This document shows positions 22,971 to 35,125 of a DNA stretch of 64,000 nt, piece after piece. The DNA comes from Amoeboaphelidium protococcarum (lineage: Eukaryota > Aphelidiomycota > Aphelidea): assembly GCA_023515745.1 (NCBI GenBank), contig JALECJ010000254.1, positions 186,001 to 250,000 of the forward strand. Direction: 5' to 3'. A program made the translations under genes and the position numbers. How positions within the stretch are numbered: the stretch's first letter is position 1; every line of letters starts with the position of its first letter. The notes under the pieces were generated by a model that saw only the letters and a list, made by a program, of their open reading frames with translations, searched no databases and was not told the DNA's origin.

Positions 22971-24843
22971 TCATTATGTCTTTCTTTTAAATCGATCAAG
23001 TGGATTCTGTCTTACATGATCTTTAGACGCAATAACCCCATCGGTAGACTTTTATTACTATCGACCTACGTTTAGTTACTTCATTATGTATTCCTTCTTC
23101 TCTTCAACAACATTCTATTTTCGTCTCAGATAACGCTTTATAGCAGAATTTCTACCTTTAGCTCGATTCTTGGCCTTTCGCTCTTTCAATCCATTGGCTC
23201 CACGTTCAATCTAGTTCTTCTCCCGAATGGCCTCAGTATGATCCTTACTAACAAATCCAATACTCCCGCTGTAAAACATTTCTCTACTATCTGCTTTTAT
23301 TCGTAATAGTGGTAATTTCGGACAGAAGATGCAGCTTATGAGATTTTACGCGTTTTCAGCGAAAATCAAAAGGGAAACCTTACAGGAGAAAATGTTAAAG
23401 TGCATGATAAGTATAATCCTTCTACTGATCTTTATTTCATTCCAAGTGACTCAAGTCTAACGTGATCATGTCTGAAGGAATCTTTTCTAGTAGCATTTTA
23501 ACTTCAGCTTCTTGCCTTTGACGCGTAGTCTGGTAAGGATTATTCTCAAGTGCGTCAAAGTTGGGATTACACGATCCGGGGACTAGTATTGATGAAATGC
23601 CTTTAGTGTGCGCATACACCAGGCTATCTTGAAATGGCGTAAGTTTTACTTTGGATATCTACGTGCCTTCATGCAAATGAGTGAGATATGGCATTTGCTT
23701 GTGAAGAGGCCTTCCACTCTCTGGATCGCCACTATGAGCCAGTTGATTGATAGAGTTGAATATACTCACACGAGGACCATGCGATACTGCCAACATTCCG
23801 TTCTAAGATATATCCAAACTCTTACCCGGTGATGGTGTATAAAGTTGATTCAGTTGACGAAACATTCGCAAATCATGCACCTTCAACTGTCCATCCATAC
23901 CACAAGTTGCCATGTACTGGCCACTAGGATCAATCGCGATATCATTGACAGGGCCTCGATGAACGAGCATTTTGACAAGCTGTTATCCCATGTTAGGTGA
24001 CCATAATGTCACGGTACCATTCGAATGACCAAGATGAGTGATCGCATTCTACGGATTGTGTGCCATACACGTACTCCTCCCTTGCTTAGTCTTGATTTCA
24101 GTCACCGGATGTCCTATAGATGTGTCATGATATCGTAGCACACCATTATTGCCCGCGGTAACAAGTAGAAAGTGATAGCGAAGAAAATCCATATTCACAA
24201 CCTCTACCTGATTTCTGAGACAGTGCAACTCCATCCCAGTATGGTCATAAATGTATACGTGATCGCGCTATGCCAAAGCGAAATACATCTCATTATGAAG
24301 CCAGCAAGCATCGCGTACAAGTTCAGTATTTCCTTTTATCATTGTAGCGGTGGCACTATTACTACTTTTGACATAGAATTCAGTGTGTAGATCCTTGGAA
24401 ATCTGATCAAAGGTCGAAATATGACCCTTTCGAGAAGCAAACAGTACGTGCCTACCATTACCGCTAAGACTGAGACCGCCATCATATGCTCCCCAACCGA
24501 CGCTGTGCAGATCAAGATCCCAAGCCAGCTATTACGCGCGATAATCCACATTCTATTTAATATCCTTCTATTTGTACTTGAACGTGTGATCGAGACCACT
24601 CTCGGAATTAGACACCTCCAGAAAACCGCCAGTAGAAGTTTACAGAATCTCTGCCTATTTCAAATTAACAGCTGCTGCTTTACTGATACGCTCTTATTTC
24701 TGAACCATGGCTTTCAATTTAACATCTTTAATCGCCTTCTTATCAACGCGTCCTGCAGTGCGCATATACTTTCGCACAGCAGGATCTTTCAATTCGCCAG
24801 CACTAAGTGGCTATTTCAGTGGATCCTTAACGTGTTTTGGCAT
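22971..24843 (-). CDS. UTP7: Utp7/WDR46 (BING4), U3 snoRNP small-subunit processome protein
   Basis: WD40 protein needed for 18S rRNA maturation. The main exon (24843 to about 23440) runs from [18 protein letters not shown] through the propeller: [22 protein letters not shown]-type start, [82 protein letters not shown] and [16 protein letters not shown]. The family's basic tail follows in another exon (about 23310 to 22971): [35 protein letters not shown] and the terminal NPLDRFKRK, with stop TAA-TGA. The intron between (about 23310-23450) is inferred; exact splice sites are unclear because the frame after [10 protein letters not shown] ends at TGA 23437. Confidence 0.9.
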
Positions 24844-25038
24844 TTCTTTATTCGACTTTCTATTTTGTTGAAATTGAATGATACAAGATCAATATCTAAA
24901 CTTTTCCAGTTTTTCTCTCTTAGTGTCGTACTCGATTGACCCGCTGGAGTTGAAGCTAATCGCTCGCTGATCCTTTCTCGCCAACGCAATTTCTCCACGT
25001 TTTTTGAATTCCGTCCAGAGAATATACGGAGAATAGTG

Positions 25039-25833
25039 ATGCTTCATATCTGGTTATTGGTGGTGTTGACTGTGGAATGGTGTATTCTGTGTGCGATTAT
25101 TAATGATCAGCGGCTGATTACAGATAGTAAAGTATTTCAATAGTTCATGCTGTACTCCACTGATGGTGTTGACCCGGTACCGAAGCAGTCAGGCCTAATG
25201 AACAGTGATGCGTACATGATGCAGTCAGTGTCGCCGCTACTTCTCGCCATCTGGTTTGTCTTTACATTTCTATTATGGCTGAGGTACTGCTGGCTATTGA
25301 TAGGTCGCTGGCTGTATTTCAAATGGTAGATGCACCGGAAAAAGTAAAAGATCGCCGCTGATCACAAAAGGAAACTCGCCGACTTGAAACAGAAAGGCAA
25401 TTAAGAATCTGTTGACTAATAAGATAAGGGTGTGGTGGAACTACATTCAAGCAATGACAAGTAATAGAAACAACAATCATAGTCTTAATTGCTATCCTTT
25501 AGTTGGTAACGCCCGAGTCTATTTATGCAATCCATATTCTTTCTAAGTATAGTGTTGCGAGTGATCCTCGGCTGTCTGGTGCTGTTCATTTATTATTAAA
25601 ACTAGAATGATCTGAGATAACTTTCGATGCAATTATCTTATCAGACCTCTAATCAAGTCGGCGAATCTGTAACTCTACTAGTCACGCAAGCAATATAGGT
25701 TCTCAAATTGATGAACAATGCGTTCATTTTGATAATTGTTAATCTGATTGTAGTTGGAGTGGTACAACTGTGGGGATGTTTAGCTCGTGTTGGATACACG
25801 TTTGGACTTGATCGACACTTGAAAAATGATTGA
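25039..25833 (+). CDS. four-segment membrane protein, unknown family
   Basis: 264 residues, intronless. Hydrophobic segments at residues ~2-18 (LHIWLLVVLTVEWCILCAI), ~70-95 (PLLLAIWFVFTFLLWLRYCWLLI), ~175-195 (IFFLSIVLRVILGCLVLFIYY) and ~235-255 (FILIIVNLIVVGVVQLWG). A charged, Gln-rich loop (KKQKIAADHKRKLADLKQKG) lies between II and III. It begins 196 bases from the divergent Utp7 start. No homologue recognised. Confidence 0.65.
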
Positions 25834-25952
25834 CTTTCGTCTTGTTTTATACAATCATACTGCAATAATGTAATAGTTTTTGAAGTGTAAAGAATTTATT
25901 CCATTATAGATATCAGAAGTATTCACCACCGCTGACTCAAAGAGTACAGAAA

Positions 25953-27284
25953 TCAAGCATGTACAGCCTTGACAGCTTTCTGGGCAGCCTGATCTAGATC
26001 ATCAGCAGAGGTGATATCCAACTTGCTCTCAGCAAGAATACGCTTACCTTCCTAAACGTTGGTGCCACTCAGACGCACAACTAGGGGAATGGTTCTCATG
26101 TTGCTCTTCTTCAGATCCTTCATAGCCTCCACAATACCAGACGCGATAACATCACACTTCATGATACCACCGAAAATATTGACCAGTATAGCTTTGACAT
26201 TCTCATCGCTCATGATCAATTTAAATGCGGATCTCACCTGCTCAGTAGTTGCACTTCCACCAACATCCAGAAAGTTGGCCGGTCCAATATTCTTGCTCTT
26301 ACCATACAGATTGATAATGTCCATGGTTGCCATAGCCAGACCGGCACCATTCACCAGACAGCCAATGTTACCACCCTTTAGAGAAATGTAATTCAGATTA
26401 GCTTCCCTGGCAAGACGTTCACGCGGATCTTCTTCATCAATAGACTCATCACGAGCCTCCTTATGCAGAGCCAAATGTCTAAACTCGGCATTATCATCGA
26501 AATTCAGTTTGGCATCGAAAGCCATCACTTGTCCCTTATCCGTCTGACCCAGCGGATTAATTTCAATCTAGGTGGCATCCAGCTTGACAAACATCTCATA
26601 CAACTTTCGCATCTCGCTGGCAGCCTATTGCGCTTACTCACCCTTGAACTGCAAATTCTTGGCCAATCCAAGACATTGTTCCTCAGTAGGTCCTTCATTC
26701 AGGCTGTTCACATTCACCTTAAAAATCAGCTCCGGAGTCTCCTCAGCAACCTTCTCGATGTCCATACCACCCTTAGGACTACCCATAAGCACAATACCAG
26801 TAGGAGAGGAGCGATCCATCAGGATGGCAAAGTACGTCTCCTTCACAATGTTCATAGCTTCAGCGATCATGACTCTACGCACAGGAACACCCTCTGCGCC
26901 AGTTTACTTGGTCCTTAAACTTCTTCCCACCATGTACTTGACCAGCTGGGCACATTCATCCGCAGATTTGGTGAGCATGACACCACCAACATCCGATGCC
27001 TTCTTACTACCAACCTGTCCGTCCTTTTCAGCACCCACAAATCTACCTTTACCTCTACCACCAGCCAGAATCTGGGCCTTCACCACCACCTGGTTAGTCT
27101 TACACTCTCGAGTGATGGCGTTGAATGCCTCGCGTGCCTCCTCTGCAGTCTTGACAATTCTGAAGCGTTGATTCTGGCAGCCAAACTTGTCTAGCAGGGA
27201 CTTTGAAGTGTGTTCTTGGACATTCAAAAAGCGCTTCTATCCCACATTCACTGCACTACTTCCCAAAGCCTTAAGCTTAAGCAT
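25953..27284 (-). CDS. SUCLG2: succinyl-CoA ligase beta subunit, GDP-forming type, mitochondrial
   Basis: TCA-cycle enzyme making succinate and GTP from succinyl-CoA. 443 residues, one exon. N-terminal basic presequence ([20 protein letters not shown]), then ATP-grasp domain: [85 protein letters not shown]. The ligase domain follows: [52 protein letters not shown]. The sequence is closer to the GDP-type than the ADP-type beta by my memory of [14 protein letters not shown] and NGAGLAMAT contexts. The Gln of DATQIEINP is TAG. Stop TGA 25953-25955. Confidence 0.96.
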
Positions 27285-27460
27285 AATTCAAATTAATAAT
27301 ATATATCTTCGGCACTATAAAATGTATTAAAAGTTCAATGAATGAAGAGTTTCAACAAGAGAGGAAAAAGGCGCGAGCTAATGAGGGAGCTTTTTAATAA
27401 AAGCAAACTTTACTTATTCATTACTATTAAGATTTAGAATTCAGTCAGTAGATCATAAAT

Positions 27461-28807
27461 TCAGTTCTACGACACTGCTGCTGATGATGATGACGATTAT
27501 TATTCTTATTATGGAAGTGACATAGACGTTTCTAGTAGAGGAGGTAGGTGACCGACTGGCAGTTGAGGAGATTAGACGGAGTGCTTGCCAGAGAGCTTGA
27601 TGAGTTCGCGCGCGATATCGTCTTCATTCGGTCTCTGCTGCTTCTTTACGCGTTTCTTTGGTGGTGGTCGAGCTGCTTCCATTACAGATTGACTATTCAC
27701 GATGGATGATGCCTCTTGCATGGCCATATGAGCTGCCGCGACAACCTAGGCAAGTTGCTGTTCAGCGTTATCACCAGCAATGTTTCCCAATTGCTCAGAC
27801 ATTGCCTACATCAACATTTCAGGGGTGAACTACTAGCCTTCTGGCATCTAATAGCCAAGCAGATTGGCAAAAGCGAATAAATGCTAGTTGTCGTCGTGGA
27901 CAGGAGGAGACTGATTATCACTCAAGGTTGCTGCCACTTCATTGTTCCCACTCTGATCATTGGCAGTATTCTCTTAATCTTGGCCTTGATTCTACTGAAC
28001 ATCTTGAGTAACAGAGACGGGTGAATTTTCAGATGACGTGGCAGAGTCGCTCTGTATGTTGCTACTTTGTTCTTATTGCTATTGTTATTATTGTTATTAC
28101 TGTTACTGTTACTGGTTATGATTATTAATCGCTTCATTCAGCAGTTTTGCAGCATTCTCAGCAGCCAGAATACCAGTGACATCCTACCGTGATGGTTTAG
28201 ACCGCTTTCTTTCACCAGTGAGCACGCGCCACTTGTCATGCAAGTCAACATTAGTTCTACACGCCTAAAAGTCAAATGCAGCCCGAATCTGAGCCCAATT
28301 GCCACGACCAAAGCGGCGGACACCATCAATCAAATTCTTCTCCTCCCACGACTCCCATTTGACAGGCTTACGTCTCTTCACAGTGGGACGCGGGAATTGA
28401 GACGCCATCATGCCCATAGTTTACAGCGTTTAAATTTACTGTAAGACTAGCTACTGCTCTGGAGTCAGATTGGCAAGAGATGCCTCCACACTGGAGAAGT
28501 CAAACTGATCAACACCAGAAAATAGAAGCTGTTGCTGCTATTGTTGGAATTCGTCTTACTACTACTACTGAGCTTGTAATTATTGCTATTGCTACTACTG
28601 TTGTTCATCTTCCTACTACAATTACTCCTACTACTATTGCTATTCCAAAGCCATCTCCTGTGTCTACTCTTATTAATCTGGTTAGTCCTATTACTACTCT
28701 TACTACTCTTGAGGTTCAGACACGACAGGAGGATCATCAGCACTCACCACACCATCTGGATGAGGATCCTATTACTATTACTATAATTCTTGTTAATCAG
28801 ACGTCAT
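27461..28807 (-). CDS. TRF-like telobox Myb protein, Gln-rich
   Basis: 448 residues, one frame. The N-terminal third is almost pure Gln/Glu (about 60 Gln mostly TAG/TAA). A single Myb/SANT repeat at about residues 145-200 reads KWESWEEKNLIDGVRRFGRGNW ... RTNVDLHDKWRVL (shown in pieces): the third helix VDLHDKWR is the telobox signature VDLKDKWR of telomere-repeat factors (TRF1/2, Tbf1, Taz1, plant TRB). The C-terminus holds another Gln tract, a basic PPPKKRVKK nuclear-localisation-like motif and an extension past a probable relic stop (HSV then TAA). No TRFH dimerisation domain seen. Likely a double-stranded telomere or promoter binder. Confidence 0.8.
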
Positions 28808-29601
28808 ATTATTATAAAGGAAATGATAATGACTACATAGTGATAATTGATATTAATGATGACACTGTGATATTGATAATCTGAAACAAAGGGAGCGACT
28901 TACCTCTCGGATTAGGTATAGGTTAGTCTGCTACTTGCAAATTGGTATGATGACGATCTATCAATCGCCGCTATTTAGGTATCGGTGACGGTTGGTTGCA
29001 GAAAATGTAAAAATTTGCAGCGATTAGAAAACAGAAAAAAAAAGAGTTTTCGATCGCGCGCTAAGGTTGGCGCACTTTATATTGCTTGCCCCTGAATTTT
29101 GTGTGCGCGTGTGAATATTCGACTTGAGATTACTGCTCTAATGTGGAAGCCACTCATCATTGTCGTTGGTTGTGCGACTGACTTAGACTGGGCAAATCTT
29201 GAACCTTTTGGGTACGTTGGCATCTTCATGTTTAATTACGTTGCTTTTGTTCAAATCATTACTGTATATTAGTTGATATCTGTATTCATTTGCCTCTGTT
29301 GAAGTGCCTTTATCTGATGGTGTTGTCTTTGTAGGATGTTCACAAAAGCAAAACTTATCCTCTTTTTATTTGTCAAGTGTGTAATGTCAATGCACGTTAT
29401 TGTAATAATAACTCTAACAATGATGAAACACAAAGACAGTCTCACTCAAAACTTCCACTGGAGAGGACGTGACGCGTTTTGATCGCGCGTTCTTCTTTTG
29501 TTTCAAAGTGGCTTAGTTCTTTTGAGGTTACGCCATTTTCACTCTAATTCTATCAATACTAATTGAGTTTCCCACAAGCTATTTTGTACGGCAAATATAA
29601 A
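28808..29601. other. intergenic region with a doubtful small two-exon ORF
   Basis: About 790 bases between divergent genes. An ATG at 29141 opens MWKPLIIVVGCATDLDWANL, meets a GTACGT donor-like site at 29212, and a TTTGTAG acceptor-like site lies at 29334; the joined frame would end at TGA 29480 after about 75 codons. There is no homology, so this may be chance. Nothing else recognised. Confidence 0.25.
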
Positions 29602-30654
29602 ATGACTCAAGACATCCAAGTGCCTCTTATTGATTTAGGGAAGTATTTAGCCTTGAGGGATGGTGGCCTCTCTGATGATAAAGTCGTGAAAGATCTGTGT
29701 CAGCAAGTCTCACTGGCGCTATCAGAATTTGGTGCTCTCATTGTCAAGGATCCTAGAGTCACGGAAGATCATAATAATTAGTTTCTCACCTTAATGGAGT
29801 AATACTTTGAGTAGCCGTATGATGAAAAGATTAAAGATGCTCGTCCTCATCTGCATTACCAGGTGGGAATCACACCAGAAGGTGTTGAGGTGCCAAAATG
29901 TAGCGCTGATGAAAAGTGTTTGTAGTATGTCTAACAGTTGCTTGATGAGGATAAACCAGTACCCGCCACAGGTCCTGATGCCAAGTGGAGATTCTTTTGG
30001 CGTATTGGGGAACGTCCTGCTGATACCGAATTCCCTGAGCTGAATGCGGAGTCTGTTGTTCCTTAGGCGTTTCCTTAATGGTCCTCTACTCTGAACTAAT
30101 GGGGTCAGTTGATGCTTAATGCTGTTCATGACGTGTCAGAGATGGCGGCACTTGGATTTGGATTGAAGCGAGATGCATTCACCTCTTTGACTGAACAAGG
30201 CCCACATTTACTTGCTCCTACTGGCAGTGATTTGCAGAAATACAGTACTCTGGGTGATGTATTGGCCGGCTTTCACTATGACTTAAATTTCTTAACAATT
30301 CATGGAAAGAGTAGATATCCTGGCTTAGAGATCTGGAATAAACAGGGCAAAAAGATTAAAGTCAAAGTTCCTGATGGTTGTCTTTTGGTGCAAGCGGGTA
30401 AGTAACTTGAATTGTTGACTGGAGGATTAGTCACAGCCGGCTATCATCAAGTGACTGTTATGCCTGAAACTATAGACGCAATCTCCAAAGCTCATCGCGA
30501 TAATCGTTCTCTATGGAGAATATCAAGTACCTTATTTTACCATGTGCAGAGCGATAAGGAATTGTATGATTTACTCATTGGTAACAGATAAGATGTGATA
30601 AAAGCTGGTACTCAGGTGCAAAAGGAGATTGAGAATATAAAGTTGAAGATTTGA
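29602..30654 (+). CDS. 2-oxoglutarate/Fe(II) oxygenase, isopenicillin-N-synthase-like
   Basis: 350 residues, intronless, cytosolic (no signal). Starts VPLIDLGKYL as in the DIOX_N domain of the family. Jelly-roll core about residues 225-300 has the iron facial triad: H and D in AGFHYDLNFLTIHG and the distal H in TAGYHQVTV, with LEIWNKQGK and VPDGCLLVQAGKQLELLTGG between. An Arg expected to bind 2-oxoglutarate may be in RISSTLFYH (RxS). Substrate unknown; the family includes gibberellin, flavonoid and thymine oxidases as well as uncharacterised eukaryotic members. Start chosen at ATG 29602; upstream TTG in frame is unlikely. Confidence 0.88.
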
Positions 30655-30796
30655 ATTGTAAGAAACTCATCCTGTATTTTTGTATTTTCGTACTTTTTTC
30701 TATCTTCTATAATTATGATATTTCTCATGTGAAGTGTTATCTGTTATTTCTTATACAGTTGCTAAATTCTCCTGTATTAGGACTTGTGACACGGTC

Positions 30797-31673
30797 ATGC
30801 AGTTGTTGCAAGTGCTGAGCGATGCCGTGATCGAACTAATGAAGAAGTCTAACAAACGGCCTCTCCTGATCGGCATACAGGGAGTCCAAGGTATAGGAAA
30901 GGTATTCTTGCACTTTTACTATTTCGTTTCATGTAATACAATCACGTTTAGTGTTATATTGGTAGAGCTTTACTACGGCCAAGTTACTTGAATTTTTGTG
31001 TGAATAAGGATATAAAACTGTGGTCTTATCAATTGATGACTTCTATAATACGCATGATAAACTGCAATAGTTGTCAAGAGAATCTAAAAATCCGCTGTGG
31101 GAGTAACGCGGCCTACCTGGCACGCATGATGTTGAGCTGATGTAGAATGTTCTGCATCGCATACTGACGATCAATGAAGGAGAAGTCCAAGTACCCACTT
31201 ACCGAAAAGAGGCGCACAGTGGTCAAGGTGACCGTGGACAGTCTTAAACAATATCATTACCAGCAGACGTGGTGATTTTAGAAGGATGGATGGTTGGCTT
31301 TATGGCATAAGCTGATGATTGTGTGGGTGATACTTTGTCCAAGCTAGGCTACAACGAGACCACTGTTTAAAATGCAAAATAAGTCAATGAAGAACTCAGA
31401 CGATATGAAAGTGTATTCTTAATGCTGGATATGTTGATTGCCTTGAGGGCTGACACGCTATAGAATGTTTATCAATGGCGACTTGAGTAAGAGCAAGATC
31501 TCATCTTCCGTACCGGCAAAGGAATGTCGAGCAGCCAGATCAAGGAATTTGTCGATAGATTCATGATATGCTATCACATCTACTTACAGTCTTTGTATCT
31601 ACAGGCCAATGTTGTCATAACTCTAAATAGGGATAGATAAATCATTGATATCATATAAAATAAAGAAGATTGA
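30797..31673 (+). CDS. GLYK: D-glycerate 3-kinase
   Basis: Phosphorylates glycerate to 3-phosphoglycerate. Two exons: 30797-30901 and 30966-31673 (64-nt intron splitting the P-loop region), 270 residues. Motifs: PLLIGIQGVQGIGK (Walker A) then SFTTAKLLEFL; VVLSIDDFYNTHDKLQQL; NPLWEQRGLPGTHDVELM; SGQGDRGQ; VVILEGWMVGF. These are the hallmark blocks of the eukaryotic glycerate-kinase family. The C-terminal part (WRLEQEQDLIFRTGKGMS) also matches. Ends at TGA 31671-31673, 82 bases before the next gene's chosen start. It links photorespiration-like or serine-derived glycerate to glycolysis. Confidence 0.93.
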
Positions 31674-31755
31674 CGCTCCATATTGTGAAACTTCGCGTTC
31701 TGATCGTTTGAAATTTTCTCTTCAGCCAGTCACTCGTTACTTTCATATTATTATC

Positions 31756-33345
31756 ATGATTCTGTTGATCAGTCTTGCTGTATTGGCTGGATTCTTTAGT
31801 GGATGCCTTTGTACTATAGCTTTAGTATTATATTAGTTGGAAAAGTATTTTAGAAATTTATAGAAAATTAGAGATCCGCCTGTTATTAAGAATAGAAGGG
31901 CATATCACAAAGCATTGTTATGTGATCACTTTGTTAAATTTGATGGATGGTTAAAGATTACGTCTTAATTCTAATCTGGTGACTAGCCATTGAATTGGAG
32001 TATGAGTAGAATGCTATTGGATGGTACTATATAATAGTCAAATGATGATAGCGTACATTATTGTGTGATACAAGATGGCCTGTTGACCTTGTTTGATTCG
32101 AGTAAAGTATCAACTAGAAAGGCGTCTTAATTCTACGATCTCCGAGATTGTCAGGTACATCTCATACCAGAGGATTTGAAAGATTATGAGTACTACTTTA
32201 AGTAATATCCTATTATGATTAAACTTTAATAGAATGGGCATGGCGAGACACTTTATCTCTGGTCATTGACTGCCACTCAGAAAGAGGACTTGTACCTCTG
32301 TCTTGCAATCAACAGGCGGCGTGATATGCTTGATGAAATTATCTCTCATTATCATAACAATACTTTCAATAAGCCGAGTAGGTTTAGTGGAGATAAAGTG
32401 GATTCTGCATGGTTTTCATTAGTAGTTGGACGCGTATTTTAGATTGAGTCCATTCGGTAAGGATTCATTGATAGAACAGTGGCCATGATGAAGTAGAAGA
32501 TTAAACGCGCCGAAGCTAGCTCTTTTCTGGCTAGTCTCAACATTGTCAAGTTTGATATTGATGGTCTGCCGTAACTGGAAAACGTATAGGTGGTTGATAG
32601 CTCAGATCATATAATTTTGGAAGGCGATTTGCACTTTACATCAGAATTGAATGCCGAAGTTGCATCAAATTACTTTTCCATGAATGGTATTCTCACTCTT
32701 AGTCTTCCATTGAATGTTAGAGTGAAGTTGTCAAATCTTAAAGGAAGGTGTAGATTTATTATTAAGCCATATCCTTCGACGCGTTTGTGGTACTCGTTCC
32801 TAAAGCCTGGACCTACGTTTGATCTATAAGTTTTGCCTACAATTAGTCAGGTGGCCGTCCCTCAGCTGTCAGTGTTGATTGAATTATTTCGCATGGCTTT
32901 CACCGGGTTGTTGCAGGAATTTTACATTGAGCCCAATTACGATGATATGGCACTCCTACCTGATGCTCCGAGTGAATTAAATACCACGATATTGAATGAT
33001 AAACAGCCTTAATTTGATTAAACATTGCTATTGAATAGTACTCAAATACACGAGGACGCTGTATCACTCTGGTAAGGAAGTGACTGTACGCGTTCCCTCG
33101 CCAGCTCTGAAGGGGAATTTAAATTAAGCAGGAAATAGAGGATACTTGGCTCTTTGTCTATGAAGAAGAGCAGTAGTAGCGGTGCAAAATTGGTCCGAAG
33201 GAATGTAATGACAGGTTCACTCATTGATTTATCAACTGGCGATCACGATGATCCTCAATCTCCTACTATTAGAAAGCGTAGTACCTCTGGGCTTGCGGAA
33301 TTATTAAATAATTTTCGGCGAAATTCCAAGTCTAATCTGTCTTGA
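31756..33345 (+). CDS. SMP-domain ER lipid-transfer protein, TEX2/Nvj2-like
   Basis: 529 residues from ATG 31756; an in-frame ATG at 31645 would overlap the glycerate kinase end by 29 bases and is less likely. Layout: N-terminal membrane helix (ILLISLAVLAGFFSGCLCTIALVLY), PH-like region (about 50-200; YCVIQDGLLTLFDSS, YYFKQYPIMIKL), SMP domain about 225-400 (AWFSLVVGRVFQI, FIDRTVAMMKQKI, SFLASLNIVKFDIDGLPQ, EGDLHFTSELNAEV, LTLSLPLNVRVKLSNLKG, RLWYSFLKP), and a Ser-rich basic tail. This TM-PH-SMP order is that of Nvj2 and TEX2, which move lipids at ER contact sites. Function inferred by family. Confidence 0.88.
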
Positions 33346-33394
33346 AGAGTGTAAATTCGGTACTGCTAGTTCTGATTGTGCTCTAAATTATTGT

Positions 33395-33616
33395 TCATTG
33401 ATAATACATTTCTAGATTCATTCCATCGTGAATTTCGTAATCGCGGAGAGTGATGTGATCCTTATAAACATTATACCATTTTTTAAATACAATCTTCTCA
33501 GGCTTAGTTCCCGTCATTGCGGCCACAACCTTCTTCAAATCGCCTATTGTGTCATCCTCATTACATTTGACGCGTACCTTCTTCCCCAATCTGTCATTAC
33601 AAGTGATCTCAATCAT
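33395..33616 (-). CDS. UBL5: ubiquitin-like protein UBL5/Hub1
   Basis: 73 residues, full length. It matches the extremely conserved UBL5/Hub1 fold: [47 protein letters not shown]. It ends in the double-Tyr YYQ typical of the family, not in GG, so it acts non-covalently as a spliceosome modifier (binds HIND motifs of Snu66/Prp38). Stop TGA at 33395-33397. The spacer to the divergent rhomboid gene is about 360 bases. Confidence 0.97.
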   Translation of the reverse strand: MIEITCNDRLGKKVRVKCNEDDTIGDLKKVVAAMTGTKPEKIVFKKWYNVYKDHITLRDYEIHDGMNLEMYYQ

Positions 33617-33974
33617 TGCGCAATGTGATTGATTGTAATCGCTATAAAAAGGAAAAGAACTTTGTAGCAGCGCGAATATGATGTGTAGATCTAAATTTTA
33701 GAATCTTAAATCGTAAAATGTATAGCTCAATGACCAGTTCACTGCTGGTAAATGCCGACAGCTAACCGTAAAATTTAATGCCTATATTGTATCAATTAAA
33801 TTGCATGTCCAGTATCCAAGAAACTGATTAAACGATAAAGTTTCGCACTCGCGCTATCTTTTGATGGTAGTCAAGTCAAAATGTTGTTGATTAGATTACA
33901 ATATTCTCAACGATTGTCAAATCTCTAAAGTTGAAACAATTATAAAGTAACTCCCCTCAAATAAAAGAATTAGT
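33617..33974. other. divergent promoter region UBL5/rhomboid
   Basis: About 360 AT-rich bases. No frame, TATA box or repeat that I can support. Confidence 0.4.
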
Positions 33975-34859
33975 ATGCCGATAATTTTAAGATCTACAGA
34001 AGATACTTCCGCTGAAAGACCTCAGATTGTGACTCAGTAATCTTACAAGATTTCTCAAGTACCGTTGGGTACCAGATTACTGCTGATTGTGTGCAGCTCG
34101 TTGTTCATCTTGCAGACAGTAGTGCCTGCGATTGACACTGACGTTGATTTGACATTCAAGATGTGTCTTTCCCCTTACAATATTGGCAAGCATGGCTCTG
34201 TGTGGAGATTATTTACATTTTCGTATGCTCATGCTAATATCATACATTTCGCAATGAACATGATCAGCCTGGTGATGCTTGGCAGTCTGATTGAGAAAAG
34301 ATACGGTACATTGGTGTACATGCATCTGGTGTTCAGTTTGTCCACCTTGGCCGGAATATTACACACGTTCATTGTATGGATGGTCGTGGTATCGGGAGCT
34401 ATTACGTAGAATAATCACTGGCTATAGGGAGAATGTGTCGTGGGTATCAGTGGTGTTCTATTCTCGTTTCTCTTTATCGAGATGAAAACTCACCCGGAAC
34501 AAGATCGCCGACTGTTTGGTCTCTTCTCGCTGCCGGCAAAGTATTACCCGGTCGCGTTGTTGCTCTTCATCCAGATCCTGTTCCCGGGATCATCCTTCAT
34601 CGGGCATGCGTGTGGTATCGCTGCCGGGTACAGTGTTGCTCTACTGGAGGCTCAATTCCTTTACCCGTGGTTCTTGCGTAAACTGGAAGAACATCCCTGG
34701 TTGAAAGATTCGCAACTATCGCAGAACTCTGCGTATGTCAAGATGCCTGACGTGCCACTAAGTCCTGGTGGACACGCGCGCGCCGTCTATCTCAATGCTG
34801 ATCGTAATAGCGAGTAAAGCGATCCTATTCTCAAGATGAATAACAATACTAGTGCATGA
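33975..34859 (+). CDS. rhomboid-family intramembrane serine protease
   Basis: 294 residues. First helix from about residue 32 (TRLLLIVCSSLFILQTVV), WRLFTFSYAHANIIHFAMNM (WR and HxxxN motif about residues 75-95), catalytic Ser in VVGISGVLFSF (about residue 156), catalytic His in FIGHACGIAAGY (about 213). Both members of the Ser-His dyad are present, so it should be active. Cleaves membrane-spanning substrates; six helices, eukaryotic RHBDL4/plant RBL type by short luminal loops. The C-terminal cytosolic tail is about 60 residues. Substrate unknown. Confidence 0.92.
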
Positions 34860-35125
34860 GGTATTACTGCATGGAGTGGAATGAAAGGGAGAGACATAGA
34901 AAGAGAGAGTGCGCTATTTTGTTTGAATGATCGTTTTAGGTGATAATTGTCTTTTGCATTTTGGAAGTTGATGAATAGTTTTTGTTTCAGTTGAAATGTT
35001 TCGCTTTCTCTTTTGTTCTTTTTGTTCCCTCTTCTTTTTTACTGCCTTTGTTACTGATCATTGCTCGTATCAATTCAATAGTATCATCTCACTGATATAT
35101 TCATTATATAGAAAGTATTATTATC

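Noticed and set aside
24816-24998. Minus-strand ORF starting MEKLRWRERISERL
   Set aside because: Overlaps the Utp7 start in another register and lies in the divergent spacer; no evidence for an extra N-terminal exon.
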